Made by a program: the position numbers and the translations under genes. 64,000 nucleotides of DNA from Terriglobus tenax (GTDB lineage: Bacteria; Acidobacteriota; Terriglobia; Terriglobales; Acidobacteriaceae), in NCBI RefSeq assembly GCF_025685395.1, contig NZ_JAGSYA010000004.1:992001-1056000 (forward strand), written 5' to 3'. Of this stretch, positions 34,750-46,000 are shown piece after piece (the stretch's first letter is position 1; every line of letters starts with the position of its first letter). Under the pieces are notes generated by a model. It saw nothing but the letters and a program-made list of their open reading frames with translations, did not search any database and was not told where the DNA came from.

Positions 34750-36693
34750 TTACTGGCAGACGAAATCAAAGATAATTGCCTGGTTGCCGCCCGTTGCAGG
34801 AAGATCCTGCTTCAAAGCAATCAGATCGCCGGCGGCTGCCGATGTCGTAATCGAGCAGCTTTGCGTCGTACTGCCCGAAGCTGCGGCGGTGGTGCAGCTA
34901 GGCGTATCGCTGCTGTACGCGGTAAATGTACCGAGGTTGGTGGCCGTGGTGAAAGTGGCCTTCCCTAACGTAAATGTCGCCGCCTGAGGTATGTAATGTG
35001 TGATGTTGAGAGTGACCGTGCATGCGGAGGGAACATACGTCACCTGCGATGACGTGAGGCTATTACTTGATCCTGCATTGGGCCAAAGACTGGCATAGGA
35101 GGAAGCCGTCGAATTCGAGGTCTTGACCGAATACATCCGAGGAATGACCGCGGAACTGCCGCCACTGGAACCCGCCGGTCCCTGTGGACCGATAGCGCCC
35201 GTAGCTCCGGTAGCACCCGCGGGGCCAACCAGTCCCTGAGCTCCCTGCGACGCCAGAACAGCCCAGTAGGCGTTGGATCCGCTTGAGGGCAGCGCATGCC
35301 CAAGGTTGCCATTCACCAGGGAGACATACGTTTGGTAAAAGTTTGTGTCGCTGACGACCTGGTTCTGCAGGTACGTGGTTGAGAACGAATAGACGCCTTG
35401 ATAGGAGACCGTCCCCGTCGCCCCGGTGGCACCTGTCGCTCCGGTTACACCCTGAATACCCTGCGCGCCGGTTGTACCAGTATTACCGGTAACACCCTGT
35501 ACGCCCTGAATACCCTGTACACCCTGCAGGCCTGTCGGACCTGTAATTCCAGTGGCTCCGGTAGCTCCCTGCTGCGCCAGAAGAGCCCAGGTTGTGCCCG
35601 ATCCAGCAACATCGATGGCCGGATTGACGTTCAGATTTGTAAACATGGCAATGTACGAAGAGCCATTCAGAGAAACCGCATCGCCGGCCACATATACTGT
35701 TGAGCTGCTCCAGAGACCCTGGAAACTGATGGGCGCGCCAGTCGCTCCGGTGGCACCCGTAGCACCGGTGGCACCCGTGATACCTGTAGCTCCAGTGGCT
35801 CCCGTGACCCCGGTAACGCCTTGAATACCCTGAATACCCTGTGCGCCCGTGGGACCAGTCGCACCCGTAGCTCCAGTTACACCCTGAATGCCTTGTGCTC
35901 CCGTAGGACCAGTTGGTCCCACCGCTCCGGTTACGCCCTGAATACCCTGGATGCCTTGCGCGCCGGTTGCGCCAACGGCTCCGGTCGCTCCTGTGACACC
36001 CTGCAGGCCCTGGGCGCCCACTGCTCCGGTTACACCTGGAATGCCCTGGATACCCTGCGCACCCGTTACACCCTGGACGCCCTGAATCCCTTGAGAACCC
36101 TGGGGGCCTTGCGGGCCGATAGCACCTGTGGCGCCGGTCGCGCCCATGGAAGTAATCGTAACGTCCAGCATGGCCCCATGCCCTGTCTGATCATTCTCCT
36201 TGCTATCCAGTACATAGCTGCCAGTCGAAGAGAGGTTGAAACCGAAGTTCGAGGCAGGGGCCGTCAGCCATGCCTGCACGGTCGAGGTCACATCGAAGGT
36301 GACATATTGGCCCGCGCTTGCAGGCCCTGCGACCACGGTCACCGCTGCATTCGCCGGCAGGGTGGAATAGGTGATGCTGCTTTCTGCCCATGCTCCACTG
36401 TTTGCCGCAAGAGAAAGGGTTCCTGCCGTATTGACGCGATTGACGAAGACTGTCAGCGTTGCCCGGCTCACCTGAGATGCGGTCAGTCCGGCGGGCAGAG
36501 TCGAAAGGTCAAACTGCACAAGCGACTGGCTGTTGGAGCCCACATAGAGGTTTGACTGGTACCCCTGATTCACCCCGCTGCGCACAGAGTTCACGCTGGC
36601 ATCTGCAGTAACCGGAAGAGTTGCGGCACGCAAGGAAGTGGCAGAGATGGCAAGCAGGCAGAAAACAAAACCACGAGACGCAAAAAGACGCAT
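34750..36693 (-). CDS. Collagen-like surface protein with N-terminal DNRLRE/CBM96-type domain
   Basis: About 647 residues. ATG at 36693 chosen: AAAGG lies seven to eight bases before it and it opens a signal peptide ([22 protein letters not shown]). The first 190 residues resemble DNRLRE/CBM96-type modules ('[39 protein letters not shown]...VTSTVQAWL'). From about 200 on there are long Gly-X-Y stretches, largely GAT, GVT, GIQ and GPQ triplets, broken by two related non-collagen modules ('[26 protein letters not shown]' and '[26 protein letters not shown]'). A C-terminal globular domain follows. Many Thr residues in Y position could be glycosylated. First gene of a three-gene coupled operon. 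Confidence 0.85.
   Translation of the reverse strand: MRLFASRGFVFCLLAISATSLRAATLPVTADASVNSVRSGVNQGYQSNLYVGSNSQSLVQFDLSTLPAGLTASQVSRATLTVFVNRVNTAGTLSLAANSGAWAESSITYSTLPANAAVTVVAGPASAGQYVTFDVTSTVQAWLTAPASNFGFNLSSTGSYVLDSKENDQTGHGAMLDVTITSMGATGATGAIGPQGPQGSQGIQGVQGVTGAQGIQGIPGVTGAVGAQGLQGVTGATGAVGATGAQGIQGIQGVTGAVGPTGPTGAQGIQGVTGATGATGPTGAQGIQGIQGVTGVTGATGATGITGATGATGATGATGAPISFQGLWSSSTVYVAGDAVSLNGSSYIAMFTNLNVNPAIDVAGSGTTWALLAQQGATGATGITGPTGLQGVQGIQGVQGVTGNTGTTGAQGIQGVTGATGATGATGTVSYQGVYSFSTTYLQNQVVSDTNFYQTYVSLVNGNLGHALPSSGSNAYWAVLASQGAQGLVGPAGATGATGAIGPQGPAGSSGGSSAVIPRMYSVKTSNSTASSYASLWPNAGSSNSLTSSQVTYVPSACTVTLNITHYIPQAATFTLGKATFTTATNLGTFTAYSSDTPSCTTAAASGSTTQSCSITTSAAAGDLIALKQDLPATGGNQAIIFDFVCQ
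35170..36150. repeat. Gly-X-Y coding repeat tracts
   Basis: Imperfect 9- and 18-bp periodic repeats (rich in CCTGAATACCCTG and GCTCCGGTxGC words on the plus strand) encode the collagen-like triplets. They are interrupted around 35220-35400 and 35570-35730 by the non-collagen modules. The periodicity makes length variation by slippage plausible. Confidence 0.7.
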
Positions 36694-36955
36694 GCAAGGA
36701 CCTTTAAGGCAGGGCAAGGGGATACAAGGGGATGCCCCGAAAATTCTGATACCAGGGAAACAGCTATATGTTTGCAACCCGACTATAGCAGTGAATGAAT
36801 TTTTGTCGATGGAGTTTCTACGATATCTTTCGCAAAGCCATCCGAACATCGCACAGGATAAAGATGGCATCGCAGAAGCTGAATGCGATAATTGAGGCGC
36901 TCCGGCAGGCCTGGGTATGCCGATTGGCTGTCCAGCCACGTGGATTTTCTTTTCG
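36694..36955. promoter_or_regulatory. 262-bp divergent intergenic region between collagen-like and TMTC-like genes
   Basis: The only region that can hold promoters for both the surface-protein operon (minus) and the glycosyltransferase-like gene (plus). It is more A+T-rich in the middle than its surroundings (36740-36830). No confident promoter pair, operator or riboswitch was assigned. Confidence 0.4.
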
Positions 36956-39148
36956 ATGAATCGTTTGCATGCACTTTTACAAAAGCGTTGGCTCTGGTTT
37001 GCGGCCGTTGGACTTGCCGTTCTGCTCACTTACTCAAACTCCTTCCACAATGACTTTGAGTTCGATGACTTTCACACCGTCGTCAATAATCCGGCGATCC
37101 GGAGTCTGAAGAACATTCCGCGCTTCTTCACCGACGCGACCACCTTCAGCGTGTTGCCCACAAACAGGACATACCGTCCTGTTGTCTCAACCACGCTGGC
37201 GCTGGATTATGCACTCGGTGGATACAAGCCGTTGTGGTTCCATGTTTCGACCTTCGTCGTCTATCTGGCGCAGCTTGCGGCCATGTTCCTGTTCTTCCGA
37301 ACGCTGCTGCGGCGCATTTCGTCAGACCCACGGAGTGATCTCGCGGCGATTCTCGCCGTTGCCTGGTATGGTTTGCATCCGGCCATGGCGGAGACCGTGA
37401 ACTACATCATCCAACGGGGAGACATCTATTCCACCGCGGGCGTCGTGGTCTCGCTGGCGCTTTACGCGGCAAAACCTTCCTGGCGACGCACCGGGCTCTA
37501 TCTGCTGCCATTTGGCCTGGCGCTACTCTCCAAGCCACCGGCAATTGTGATGGTTGCCCTGCTGCCACTGTATGTCGCCATGTTTGAGACGACCGCTCCC
37601 AGGTGGAGAAGCAGCCTGCTCGCGGCTGTTCCGGTAGCAGCGACTGGCGCTGCCCTGATGTGGCTTCAGGCTGCCATGACGCCGAAGACGTATGCACCTT
37701 CCACGCTTTCCAACTACTCCTACTGCATCACGCAGCCCTTTGTGTTGATGCGATACTTTGCCAGCTTCTTTCTGCCGTTGCATCTTGGCATCGACTCTGA
37801 CCTGAAGGCCTTTGACGGTCTTTCTGCCAAGACGTTCCTCGGGTTTGTGTTCGTGGCCGCGTTACTCGTCATCATCTGGCGGACCGCTCGCACACGCGGC
37901 GGCTTGCCCATCGCTTACGGACTGGCCTGGTTCCTGATCGCTTCGGTTCCGACATCGGTCTATCGGCTCTCCGAAGTCGAGAATGATCACCGCATGTACA
38001 TGCCGTTTGTCGGGCTGACCCTGGCTGTCACGTGGAGCGCTTATCTTTGCCTGCGGCGCCTGTTTGCGATTTCGCCTTCAGGAATAGCCAGGAAAGCGGT
38101 CGCGGCCGCTCTACTTCTGCTGCTTGGCTCCTATGCGTATGGAGCGCATTTGCGCAATGCGGTATGGCATGACGATCTGTCCGTGTGGAAGGACAATGTC
38201 GAAAAGAACCCTGAAAACGGCCGTGGCCTGATGAACTATGGGCTGGCGCTGATGGGACGCGGGCAGTTCCCGCAGGCCATGGAGCTCTTCCATCGTGCAG
38301 AGGCCTACACGCCGAACTATCCGAGCCTTGAGATCAATCTGGGCGTTGTCAGCGGTGTGATGGGCCTGCCGGAGACACGCGCCCATTTCGAACGGGCTAT
38401 CCGGCTGGCGCCGACGGATGATCAGACCCACATGTTTTTTGGGCAATGGCTCATGCGGACCGGTCAACTGCCGGAAGCCATTACCCAGTTGCAGACTGCC
38501 GCAAGCCTCAACCCCGCACGCACCGATATTGCCGAAGCTCTGCATCGTGCACAGGCGTTGCAGGCATCTGCCTTGCATAATCCTGCCGGCGGGGGCGCGG
38601 ACGCATGGATTAGCACGTCCCTGGCGCGCTACCAGGCACGCGATTACATGGGATCGATTGATGCCGCTCAGCAGGCGCTGAAGCTCAACCCCAATCTTGC
38701 GGCAGCGTACAACAACATCGGCGCAAGTTACGCTGCCATGGGCCGCTGGAACGATGCGATTGAAGCCGACCAGAAAGCCATTGGCCTGGACCCGTCGCTG
38801 GAGATTGCGCGCAATAACCTCAAAGCTGCGCAGGTTGCCGTAAACGCGCAGCAGCCAAATGGAAACACCGCTGCCGCAACGCCGGAACAGCTTGTGGAAC
38901 AGTCGCTCCACCTGTACCAGGCGGGGGACTACCGCGGCAGCATCCGTGCGGCCCAGGCCGCGCTGAAACTGCAGCCGCGCATGGCGCAGGCATGGAACAA
39001 CATTGCGGCAGCCCATGCAGCGATGCGTGAATGGGATGCCGCAATTTCTGCAGCCCAGAATGCGATTCGGCTAGATCCTTCGCTGCAGATTGCGAAGAAC
39101 AACCTGGCATGGGCCATCCGCGAGAAACAAAAGCAGACGGCCAGGTAG
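36956..39148 (+). CDS. TMTC/PMT-like integral membrane protein with C-terminal TPR repeats
   Basis: About 730 residues from the ATG at 36956 ([27 protein letters not shown]). The N-terminal half has about ten membrane segments in a GT-C-like layout, with an acidic '[13 protein letters not shown]' motif in the first periplasmic loop as in protein O-mannosyltransferases and TMTC proteins. From about residue 390 two blocks of TPRs follow ('[34 protein letters not shown]', '[34 protein letters not shown]', '[34 protein letters not shown]'). A role in transferring sugar from a lipid-linked donor to envelope proteins is inferred from this layout. It stands next to the Thr-rich collagen-like protein and is convergent with a GT2-GtrA gene. 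Confidence 0.75.
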   Translation: MNRLHALLQKRWLWFAAVGLAVLLTYSNSFHNDFEFDDFHTVVNNPAIRSLKNIPRFFTDATTFSVLPTNRTYRPVVSTTLALDYALGGYKPLWFHVSTFVVYLAQLAAMFLFFRTLLRRISSDPRSDLAAILAVAWYGLHPAMAETVNYIIQRGDIYSTAGVVVSLALYAAKPSWRRTGLYLLPFGLALLSKPPAIVMVALLPLYVAMFETTAPRWRSSLLAAVPVAATGAALMWLQAAMTPKTYAPSTLSNYSYCITQPFVLMRYFASFFLPLHLGIDSDLKAFDGLSAKTFLGFVFVAALLVIIWRTARTRGGLPIAYGLAWFLIASVPTSVYRLSEVENDHRMYMPFVGLTLAVTWSAYLCLRRLFAISPSGIARKAVAAALLLLLGSYAYGAHLRNAVWHDDLSVWKDNVEKNPENGRGLMNYGLALMGRGQFPQAMELFHRAEAYTPNYPSLEINLGVVSGVMGLPETRAHFERAIRLAPTDDQTHMFFGQWLMRTGQLPEAITQLQTAASLNPARTDIAEALHRAQALQASALHNPAGGGADAWISTSLARYQARDYMGSIDAAQQALKLNPNLAAAYNNIGASYAAMGRWNDAIEADQKAIGLDPSLEIARNNLKAAQVAVNAQQPNGNTAAATPEQLVEQSLHLYQAGDYRGSIRAAQAALKLQPRMAQAWNNIAAAHAAMREWDAAISAAQNAIRLDPSLQIAKNNLAWAIREKQKQTAR

Positions 39149-39153
39149 CCGTG

Positions 39154-40212
39154 CTACCTCTCTTTATTGCGGCGGAAAACAAAGGTCCGTTGGACGGAGA
39201 AGCTGACCAGGCTCAACAGAACGTCGACGACCAGTTTTATGGCGATCACGTTCCAGCCAAGGTACTGGTGTACGGAACGGATCAACAGGTAGCTAACACC
39301 TGCAATCGCCGCGGCCAGCACATAGTAGCGCCAGATGGTTCCCTTCACCGACGCGCTGCTATGAAAGACGAACTTCTTGTTGAGCGCGAAGTTGACCAGC
39401 GAACTCAACCGCCCGACCGCAACACTGATGCCAATGCTGTGCGTCACGGAAAATGCTGCGGTAAACCCGATAAAATCGATTCCCGCGGCAATCAGCGAAG
39501 AAACGTAAAACCGCACCAGAACGAAGTAAATCCGCATGGAGTCGCGGACCGGATCAAAATGCGAGGAGCGGTTTCCTTCAATGTAGACCGTTTCGATCGG
39601 CACCTCGAACGGGATGCTTCCCTGCCGGCACAGACTGGCAAGCACCGTCATTTCGTACTCATACCGCTCGCCATCCAGCGTCAGTAACTCGGGCACAAGC
39701 TTCCGCGAGAACCCTCGCAGGCCGGTCTGTGTATCCGACACGTTGACACCCGTCAGGAAGCGAAAGATCTTCTTCGTCAGCGCATTCCCCCAACGGCTCC
39801 GCAAGGGTACATCTCCTGAGAAAGCACGCACACCAAGCACGGTGCGGTCCGGAATTTTCAGGATGGCGTCCGCTACCTTGGCGATATCTTCGGGGCGATG
39901 CTGTCCGTCCGCATCGGCAGTCACTACAGCCTCGATCTCAGGAAGAGAGGTCAACACATAATTGAACGCTGTCTTCAGAGCACGTCCCTTCCCCAGGTTC
40001 ACAGCGTGGGTAAGCACATGCACTCTGCTCAATGCCTGAAGGGCCGCGAAGACCTGCTCCGCTGCCGCATCACTTCCATCATCCACCAGCACAATTGCCC
40101 CAAATCCGAACTCGCCAAGACGACGGACGAGAGGCACCAACTGTTCAGAAGGCTGCCAGGCAGGGATGATGAGAGCCACGTGCTCAAAGGGTGAGGCTTT
40201 TATCGACGTCAT
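39154..40212 (-). CDS. GT2 glycosyltransferase fused to a GtrA-like membrane domain
   Basis: 352 residues. The N-terminal 230 are a GT2 domain of the dolichyl/polyprenyl-phosphate sugar synthase type ('AIVLVDDGSDAAAEQV', 'VVTADADGQHRPEDI', 'GVNVSDTQTGLRGFSRKLV'). The C-terminal part has about four membrane helices of the GtrA family ('YVSSLIAAGIDFIGFTAAF', 'LVNFALNKKFVFHS', 'VVDVLLSLVSFSVQRTFVF'). Such fusions make and translocate a lipid-phosphate sugar. It could supply the donor used by the neighbouring TMTC/PMT-like protein; the two genes are convergent with stops five bases apart, so their transcripts overlap at the 3' ends. Confidence 0.85.
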   Translation of the reverse strand: MTSIKASPFEHVALIIPAWQPSEQLVPLVRRLGEFGFGAIVLVDDGSDAAAEQVFAALQALSRVHVLTHAVNLGKGRALKTAFNYVLTSLPEIEAVVTADADGQHRPEDIAKVADAILKIPDRTVLGVRAFSGDVPLRSRWGNALTKKIFRFLTGVNVSDTQTGLRGFSRKLVPELLTLDGERYEYEMTVLASLCRQGSIPFEVPIETVYIEGNRSSHFDPVRDSMRIYFVLVRFYVSSLIAAGIDFIGFTAAFSVTHSIGISVAVGRLSSLVNFALNKKFVFHSSASVKGTIWRYYVLAAAIAGVSYLLIRSVHQYLGWNVIAIKLVVDVLLSLVSFSVQRTFVFRRNKER

Positions 40213-40227
40213 ATCAGAAGCAGGAAC

Positions 40228-40261
40228 AGGTGGCAGTCCGAAGGACTCCTAACTGCCACCT
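40228..40261 (-). terminator. Hairpin after the RND operon
   Basis: AGGTGGCAGT (40228-40237) pairs perfectly with ACTGCCACCT (40252-40261); an inner AGTCC/GGACT pair extends the fold. It lies about 75 bases past the stop of the outer-membrane factor gene. Confidence 0.5.
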
Positions 40262-40334
40262 ATTATCCAGACGATATGAATTGTTGCACAGCTCAAAGTT
40301 TCCACAGTTCCGTACGGGCTGAACTGGCCGGTCT

Positions 40335-41786
40335 TTATCGCCATCCACCGCCCAGCGCTGCGTACAGCTGTACCAGCGATGCGGCCTCCCGTTCTTTTCC
40401 CTGCGCCAGTTGAAGCTGTGCATCGTAAAGCCGCGTGTCCGTTGTCAGCACCTCAAGATAGCTGGTGTTGCCACCGGAATAGCGGATCTTTGCGAGCCGC
40501 ACGGCATCTTCCGCCGCCTTGACCTGGTCTGCCTTACGCTCTGTGTAATGCCTGGTCTCGGCATATGCAGCCAGACCGTTCGACACATCCTTCAGCGCAT
40601 TCAAAATGGACTTCTGGTAGGCAAGCAGCATCTCCTGCTGCTGCGCCTTTGAATAGCGATAGTTGCTCCGTATGCGACCGCCGCTGAAGACAGGTTGCGT
40701 TACCGAGCCTGCCGCGTACCAGTACGTGCTTCCACCGGCGAAGATGGAGCTCAACTGGTTGCTTGCAGCACCCCCCATACTTGTCAGCGATAGCTGAGGA
40801 AAGTACTGGGCACGCGCCACACCAATGCGCGCGTTGGCGGCAACCAGCCTCTGCTCCGCCTGCTGGATATCGGCACGGCGCTCCAACAGGGAGGAAGGAA
40901 TCCCTACGGGCACTTCCTCCGGGTGAGTTTGTCCGGCGATATCCAACCCGCGGACGATGTCCCCGGGAGATTTCCCCAGCAGCACGCTCAGGGCATTCTC
41001 TTCCACCGCAACCTGACGGCGAATCTCCGGAAGATTGGCGCGGGCAGCCTCGTAAAGCTCTTCCGCCTGCCGCAAATCGGCCCTTGAAGCCGCACCGCCA
41101 CGCTCCAACGCTTGTGTGAGCTTGACGGAATCTTCACGGGCCGCGATGGTTGCCGTGGTGATCTGCTGTTGTGCATCCAGGCTGCGCAGACGGAAATAGC
41201 TCTCCGCAACGGACTGAATGAGAGATACCCGGACAGCCCTGCGGCCCCACTCACTTCCAAGCACCTCAGCACGAGCAGCCTCAGTCTGCCGGCGATAAAG
41301 CCCCCAGAAGTCAAGGTTCCACGCAGCCGAAGCGCTTGGACCTCCGCCATTGAAGAAGGACGACTTGGGAGTTCCATTGTCGTTGTTGCCGACCAATGCG
41401 GAGGGAGCTTGCAATGCGGAGTAGCTGCCCCCTGCCGACACCGATGGCAGCTGCTGCGACCGGACGACGCCGAGCTGCGCCTGGGCCTCGAGCACGCGCT
41501 GAGCCGCAATCTTATAGTCAAGATTGTTCTCCAGTGCCCGCTGCACCAATTCTTTCAGAACCGCGTCATTGAAGATCGTGGTCCAGTCGTTTTCCGCAAA
41601 CGAGGCCGGAGCCTCCACCTCGGCAATGTCCGGAGCCAGCTTTCCTTTGAACTCCGCCGGCGCATTGACGATGGGACGCTTATAGTCCGGCCCGACCTTG
41701 CAGCCCACCGTCAAAGCCACTAGCAGAGTCCAGATCGCGGCTTTCCCGATCGTTCTTACCTTTTCGTCTTTGAAGTTCTTCTGCAT
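40335..41786 (-). CDS. RND efflux outer-membrane factor (NodT/OprM family lipoprotein)
   Basis: About 483 residues from the ATG at 41786 (GAGGATGCG upstream). Lipobox LTVGC followed by 'KVGPDYKRPIVNAPAEF', the usual start of NodT-type channels. Two internally homologous OEP halves with long coiled-coil helices ('RVLEAQAQLGVVRSQQLPSVSAGGSYS', 'ERRADIQQAEQRLVAANARIGVARAQYFPQLSLTS'). It would form the trimeric outer-membrane duct of the efflux pump. Third gene of the RND operon, seven bases after the adaptor stop. Confidence 0.95.
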   Translation of the reverse strand: MQKNFKDEKVRTIGKAAIWTLLVALTVGCKVGPDYKRPIVNAPAEFKGKLAPDIAEVEAPASFAENDWTTIFNDAVLKELVQRALENNLDYKIAAQRVLEAQAQLGVVRSQQLPSVSAGGSYSALQAPSALVGNNDNGTPKSSFFNGGGPSASAAWNLDFWGLYRRQTEAARAEVLGSEWGRRAVRVSLIQSVAESYFRLRSLDAQQQITTATIAAREDSVKLTQALERGGAASRADLRQAEELYEAARANLPEIRRQVAVEENALSVLLGKSPGDIVRGLDIAGQTHPEEVPVGIPSSLLERRADIQQAEQRLVAANARIGVARAQYFPQLSLTSMGGAASNQLSSIFAGGSTYWYAAGSVTQPVFSGGRIRSNYRYSKAQQQEMLLAYQKSILNALKDVSNGLAAYAETRHYTERKADQVKAAEDAVRLAKIRYSGGNTSYLEVLTTDTRLYDAQLQLAQGKEREAASLVQLYAALGGGWR

Positions 41787-41793
41787 CGCATCC

Positions 41794-43047
41794 TCAGCGT
41801 GTCTCAACCGTTTGTCCTTCGTGAAGCAGATCACTTGGACTGGCCACCATGGCATCCGACTTGGTGACACCACTGATGACCTCCACTTCATTGCCCATAT
41901 CTTTGCCAATGACAACGGGAACGAAGTGGATTGTCTTTCCATCGCGAACCGTTACTACGTGCGGCCCTGTTTGATCGATGACCAGAGAGCTTGTAGGAAC
42001 GATAAGAGCCGTTTTGGGCTCAGGAAGAATGAACTTCACTTCGGCATACATTCCAGGCAACAAGGAGCCGTCGCGATTGTCGATCTGCAATTCAACCTGC
42101 AGCGTGCGAGCCGCATTGTTGAGGGCGTCCGCGCTGCGAACGATGGTCCCGGTGTAGGTGCGGCCAACGCGTTCATTGACGGTCAGCGAAGCCTGCTGAC
42201 CAGCCTTGATATTGACCGACTGCGACTGCGGCACGTCCACACGAATGCGAAGCGTGCTTCCCTGCGCGATGGAGAAGAGCGGCTTACCGCTGCCATTGCT
42301 GCCTCCACGCACCAAGTCACCCTGCTCCACATTTCGCTCTGTAATCACTCCATCAAATGGAGCGACCACCCGTTCAAACCCCTGCATCTGCTGCAGGCGG
42401 GCGACGTTTGCCTGGTTGGCTTTCTGGTTTGCCGCAGCCGCTGCAATATTTGCAGAAGCCGCTGCCACATCCGCCTGACGGGCATTGTGTGCCTGGATGG
42501 CTTCATCCACAATCTGCTGCGAAATGGCATGTTGTTCGCCGAGCGGGATATCGCGCTCCCTGGTCAGGCGCGCCAACTCTTCGTTGGCCCTGGCCTGGGC
42601 GAGCGCCGCCTTTGCCTGCTCCAGAGAGGCATCCGCCTGGGCAAGGCTGGCCTTTGCCTGCAGCAACTGCTGGTCCACTTCAGGAGACGCAATGATGGCG
42701 AGCAGGTCGCCCGCCTTCACGTGCGATCCAATATCAACCGAGCGGCGCTGCAGGTACCCTTCCGTCCGTGCAAACACCGCAGCGGAGTACATCGCTTCCA
42801 CGTTGCCCGGCAGCAACAGTTCCGAGGTCGCCTGGCCTTCCTTCGGACTTACCAGCGAGACATGCGGATGCGTTACCGGTGATTCGTTGGTGGCAGCCAG
42901 CGCTTCATGGGCGCGCGTTATGCGCGGAACCACTCCGATGGCCACAAGAGCCGCCGCAATGACGCTTCCAGTTGCGATGATGCGAGCTTTGCCTTTTGCC
43001 GAGGCATGGTTCTTAGGGGATGAGTTGGTATCAAGTTGCCGTGTCAT
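41794..43047 (-). CDS. RND efflux periplasmic adaptor subunit
   Basis: 417 residues from the ATG at 43047, which overlaps the pump stop by four bases (ATGA). One N-terminal membrane helix ('IIATGSVIAAALVAIGVV'), a split lipoyl domain ('VFARTEGYLQRRSVDIGSHVKAGDLLAII' and 'FERVVAPFDGVITERNVEQGDLV'), an Ala-rich coiled-coil hairpin (about 135-210), and beta-barrel and membrane-proximal domains ('LRIRVDVPQSQSVNI', 'PTSSLVIDQTGPHVVTV'). It bridges the inner-membrane pump and outer-membrane channel. Confidence 0.95.
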   Translation of the reverse strand: MTRQLDTNSSPKNHASAKGKARIIATGSVIAAALVAIGVVPRITRAHEALAATNESPVTHPHVSLVSPKEGQATSELLLPGNVEAMYSAAVFARTEGYLQRRSVDIGSHVKAGDLLAIIASPEVDQQLLQAKASLAQADASLEQAKAALAQARANEELARLTRERDIPLGEQHAISQQIVDEAIQAHNARQADVAAASANIAAAAANQKANQANVARLQQMQGFERVVAPFDGVITERNVEQGDLVRGGSNGSGKPLFSIAQGSTLRIRVDVPQSQSVNIKAGQQASLTVNERVGRTYTGTIVRSADALNNAARTLQVELQIDNRDGSLLPGMYAEVKFILPEPKTALIVPTSSLVIDQTGPHVVTVRDGKTIHFVPVVIGKDMGNEVEVISGVTKSDAMVASPSDLLHEGQTVETR

Positions 43048-46000
43048 ACAGCCTCCTGTGAAGATGTTTTGCGCCCGTGAATCAGGCTGAACATAAGTGG
43101 TACAAAGAAGAGCGTTGCGAAGGTTGCGACGGACAATCCGCCGATCACAGCCCGGGCAAGCGGTGCATTCTGCTCGCCGCCTTCGCCCATTCCCAGGGCC
43201 ATTGGAAGCATGCCGACGATCATGGCGAAGGCCGTCATCAGAATGGGACGAAGCCGTGTATAGCCTGCCCGAATGGCTGCTTCCCCCGGAGCCACTCCTT
43301 CCGCCAACAACCCGTTCGCAAAGGTAACCAGAAGAATCGAATTGGCTGTCGCTACGCCAACCGACATAATGGCGCCCATAAGGCTTGGAACATTGAAGGT
43401 TGTCTGCGTCAGGAACAAGGCCCACACAATGCCGCAGAAAGCACCCGGCAATGCGCAGATGATGATGAACGGATCAAGCCAGCTCTGATAATTGACAACC
43501 ATCAGCAGATATACCAGCAGGGCTGCAAATGCCAGGCCAAGACCCAGCCGGCTGAAGGCTTCGTTCATGCTCTCCACCTGGCCACGGACGATGATCTTCG
43601 TTCCGGCGGGCAGGTTCCTGCTCTCTTCATTCACGATTTTTTGAACTCGTGCGGCGACGGACCCAAGATCACTGTCCTGCGTGTTGGCGTAGATATCGAA
43701 GACTGGGGCTCCGTTGTGATGGTTGATCACAAGCGGCATGACCGCCGGCTTCAACGTAGCGAGATTGCTCAGAAGCTGCGTCCGATTGTCCGCCGTGTGC
43801 ATCGGAATCGGCGTATTCTCCAGCGCATTGATGGAGTTCAGACGATACTGCGGCGTCTGTGCGGCCACCATGTACGTAATGCCCATCTTCGGGTCGAGCC
43901 AGAAATTCGGCAGTACGGCAGCACTGGAGCTGAGCGAGATATAGAGGCTGTTCGCCACATCCTGTTGCGTCAGGCCAAACTGCGCGGCCTTGACGCGATC
44001 AATATCCAGATGAAGATCAGGAGCATCCACAACCTGGTGCATGTGTACATCCACCAACCCTGGAACACCCGCGATCCGCTCACGAACACGCTTCGCAAGT
44101 TCATAGTTGGCGGGGTCGTAGCCCTGCACCTGCACATCAATCGGCGACGGAAGACCGAAGTTCAGAATCTGCGTGACGATGTCGGCAGGCTGAAAGAAGA
44201 AGGTGAGGTCCGGAAAATCCTTCTGGAGCTTCGACCGAAGCTGCTTCGTGTATGCCTCGCCCGAGCCATGGTGATCGGGTTTCAGCGCGATCAGGATCTC
44301 TCCGTCTCCACTTCCGACCGTGGCTCCATCTCCAAAGGCATAGTTGAACGTCTCGGGGCTGAGGCCGATGTTGTCGATCATCAACTCCATATCGCTTGCA
44401 GGAATCACCTTCCGGATTTCATCTTCGACCTGGCTGAAGATGACCTTGGTCGCTTCGATACGAGTGCCCGGCATGGCGCGCACATGAAGACGCAGCTGCC
44501 CGGAGTCAACCGACGGGAAGAAGTCGCGGCCGACAAAAGGAGCCACCACGAAAGCGCTGGCCATTACAGCAACGGAGGCGTAGAGCGTCACCTTACGATG
44601 CCGCAGCACTGCGCGAAGAGCTTCCGTATACCGCGACTGGAACCAGTCATATCCCTGGTTGAAGCGCAGGTGGATCCGGCGGAAGATCGAGACTTTGCCT
44701 GTCGCGGTCAAGCTGTCGTCCTCAATCTCGTGCTCTGCTCCCAGCAGGAAGTTGACGAGCACCGGGACCAGGGTGCGCGACAGCAGATACGACGCCATCA
44801 TGGCGAAGACAACGGCCAGCGCCATCGGGGTGAACAGATACTTGGCCGGTCCGGTGAGGAAGACCACCGATACAAACACAATGCAGATGGTCAGGGTTGA
44901 GACAAAGGTTGGCGTTGCAATTTCCGATGCGCCGACCAACACCGCTTCGCGCAGAGGCTGCCCGTGCATGTGCCTGTGAATGTTCTCAATCGTCACTGTT
45001 GCGTCATCCACCAGAATGCCGATTGCAAGTGCAAGCCCACCAAGTGTCATGGTGTTCATCGTCTGCCCCATTGCGCCGAGCACGATGATGGAGCTGAGAA
45101 TCGACAGCGGGATGGAGATAGCGATAATCAGCGTGCTTCTCCAGCTGCCAAGGAAGAGGAGAATCATCAACGCCGTCAGACAGGCCGCGATCAGACCTTC
45201 CCGCAATACGCCCTCGATTGAAGCCCGCACGAAGAGCGACTGGTCAAACAGTTCCGTGATCTTCAGTCCCTTTGGAGCAGCAGCTCTGGAAACAGGCAAA
45301 ACATCGTTCTTGATCTGCTTCACGATATCCAGAGTCGACACGGAGCCTGTCTTCATGACCGAGAGCAGGACGCCGGGCTTGCCGTCTGTTCTGGATGCAT
45401 TTTGCTGAACACCCCACCCGTCGCGTACATGCGCAATATCCCGCATGTACACGATGGATCCGTTTACGGTCTTCACCGGTACATTGTTGAGCGACAAGGC
45501 ATCCACGGGGCTGGAGTTGGTGCTGACCGTGTATTCGCGATTGCCTATTTTCGTGGTGCCTGAAGGCAGCGTTACATTCTGCGCGTTGATCGCATTCGTA
45601 ACGTCAATGGGCGTGATCCCCTTCGCATTCAGGGCGTTCTGGTCCATGTCCACCATGATCTGGCGGGCAACGCCACCATATGGAGCCGGCAACAGTGTTC
45701 CTGGAACGGTTGAAAGCTGCTGACGCACGCGAAACAGTCCGTAGTCATACAGTTGCGACTCCGACAAGGTATCGCTGGAGAGCGATAGCTGAATAATCGG
45801 GATCGTTGAGGCACTAAAACGCAGAATCCACGGCGGATTGACGCCTGGGGGCATGCGGAAGCGAATCGAGTTTACAGCCGCGCCCACCTGGGACATGGCA
45901 GCATCAATCCGAACCTGCGGCTGAAACGATATCTTGATTACGCTTGCGCCCGCGACCGTTTGCGAATCAATGGCTTTTACATCATTGACGACCGCCATCA

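Noticed and set aside
35170-36150. CRISPR-like or satellite array
   Set aside because: The repeats are imperfect, in frame, and encode collagen Gly-X-Y triplets; there are no unique spacers of constant length.
36825-36895. Possible cyclic-di-GMP (GEMM) riboswitch because of CGCAAAGCC and CACAGG words upstream of the TMTC-like gene
   Set aside because: The two words are in the wrong order, the P1/P2 stems cannot be drawn, and the GNRA-tetraloop/receptor layout is missing.
43077-44900. Long open frame antisense to the RND transporter (607 codons), and similar long antisense frames at 21526-22800 and 50666-52318
   Set aside because: They mirror strongly supported genes, are rich in His/Arg/Gln as expected from reverse-frame reading of high-G+C genes, and have no recognisable domains or ribosome binding sites.
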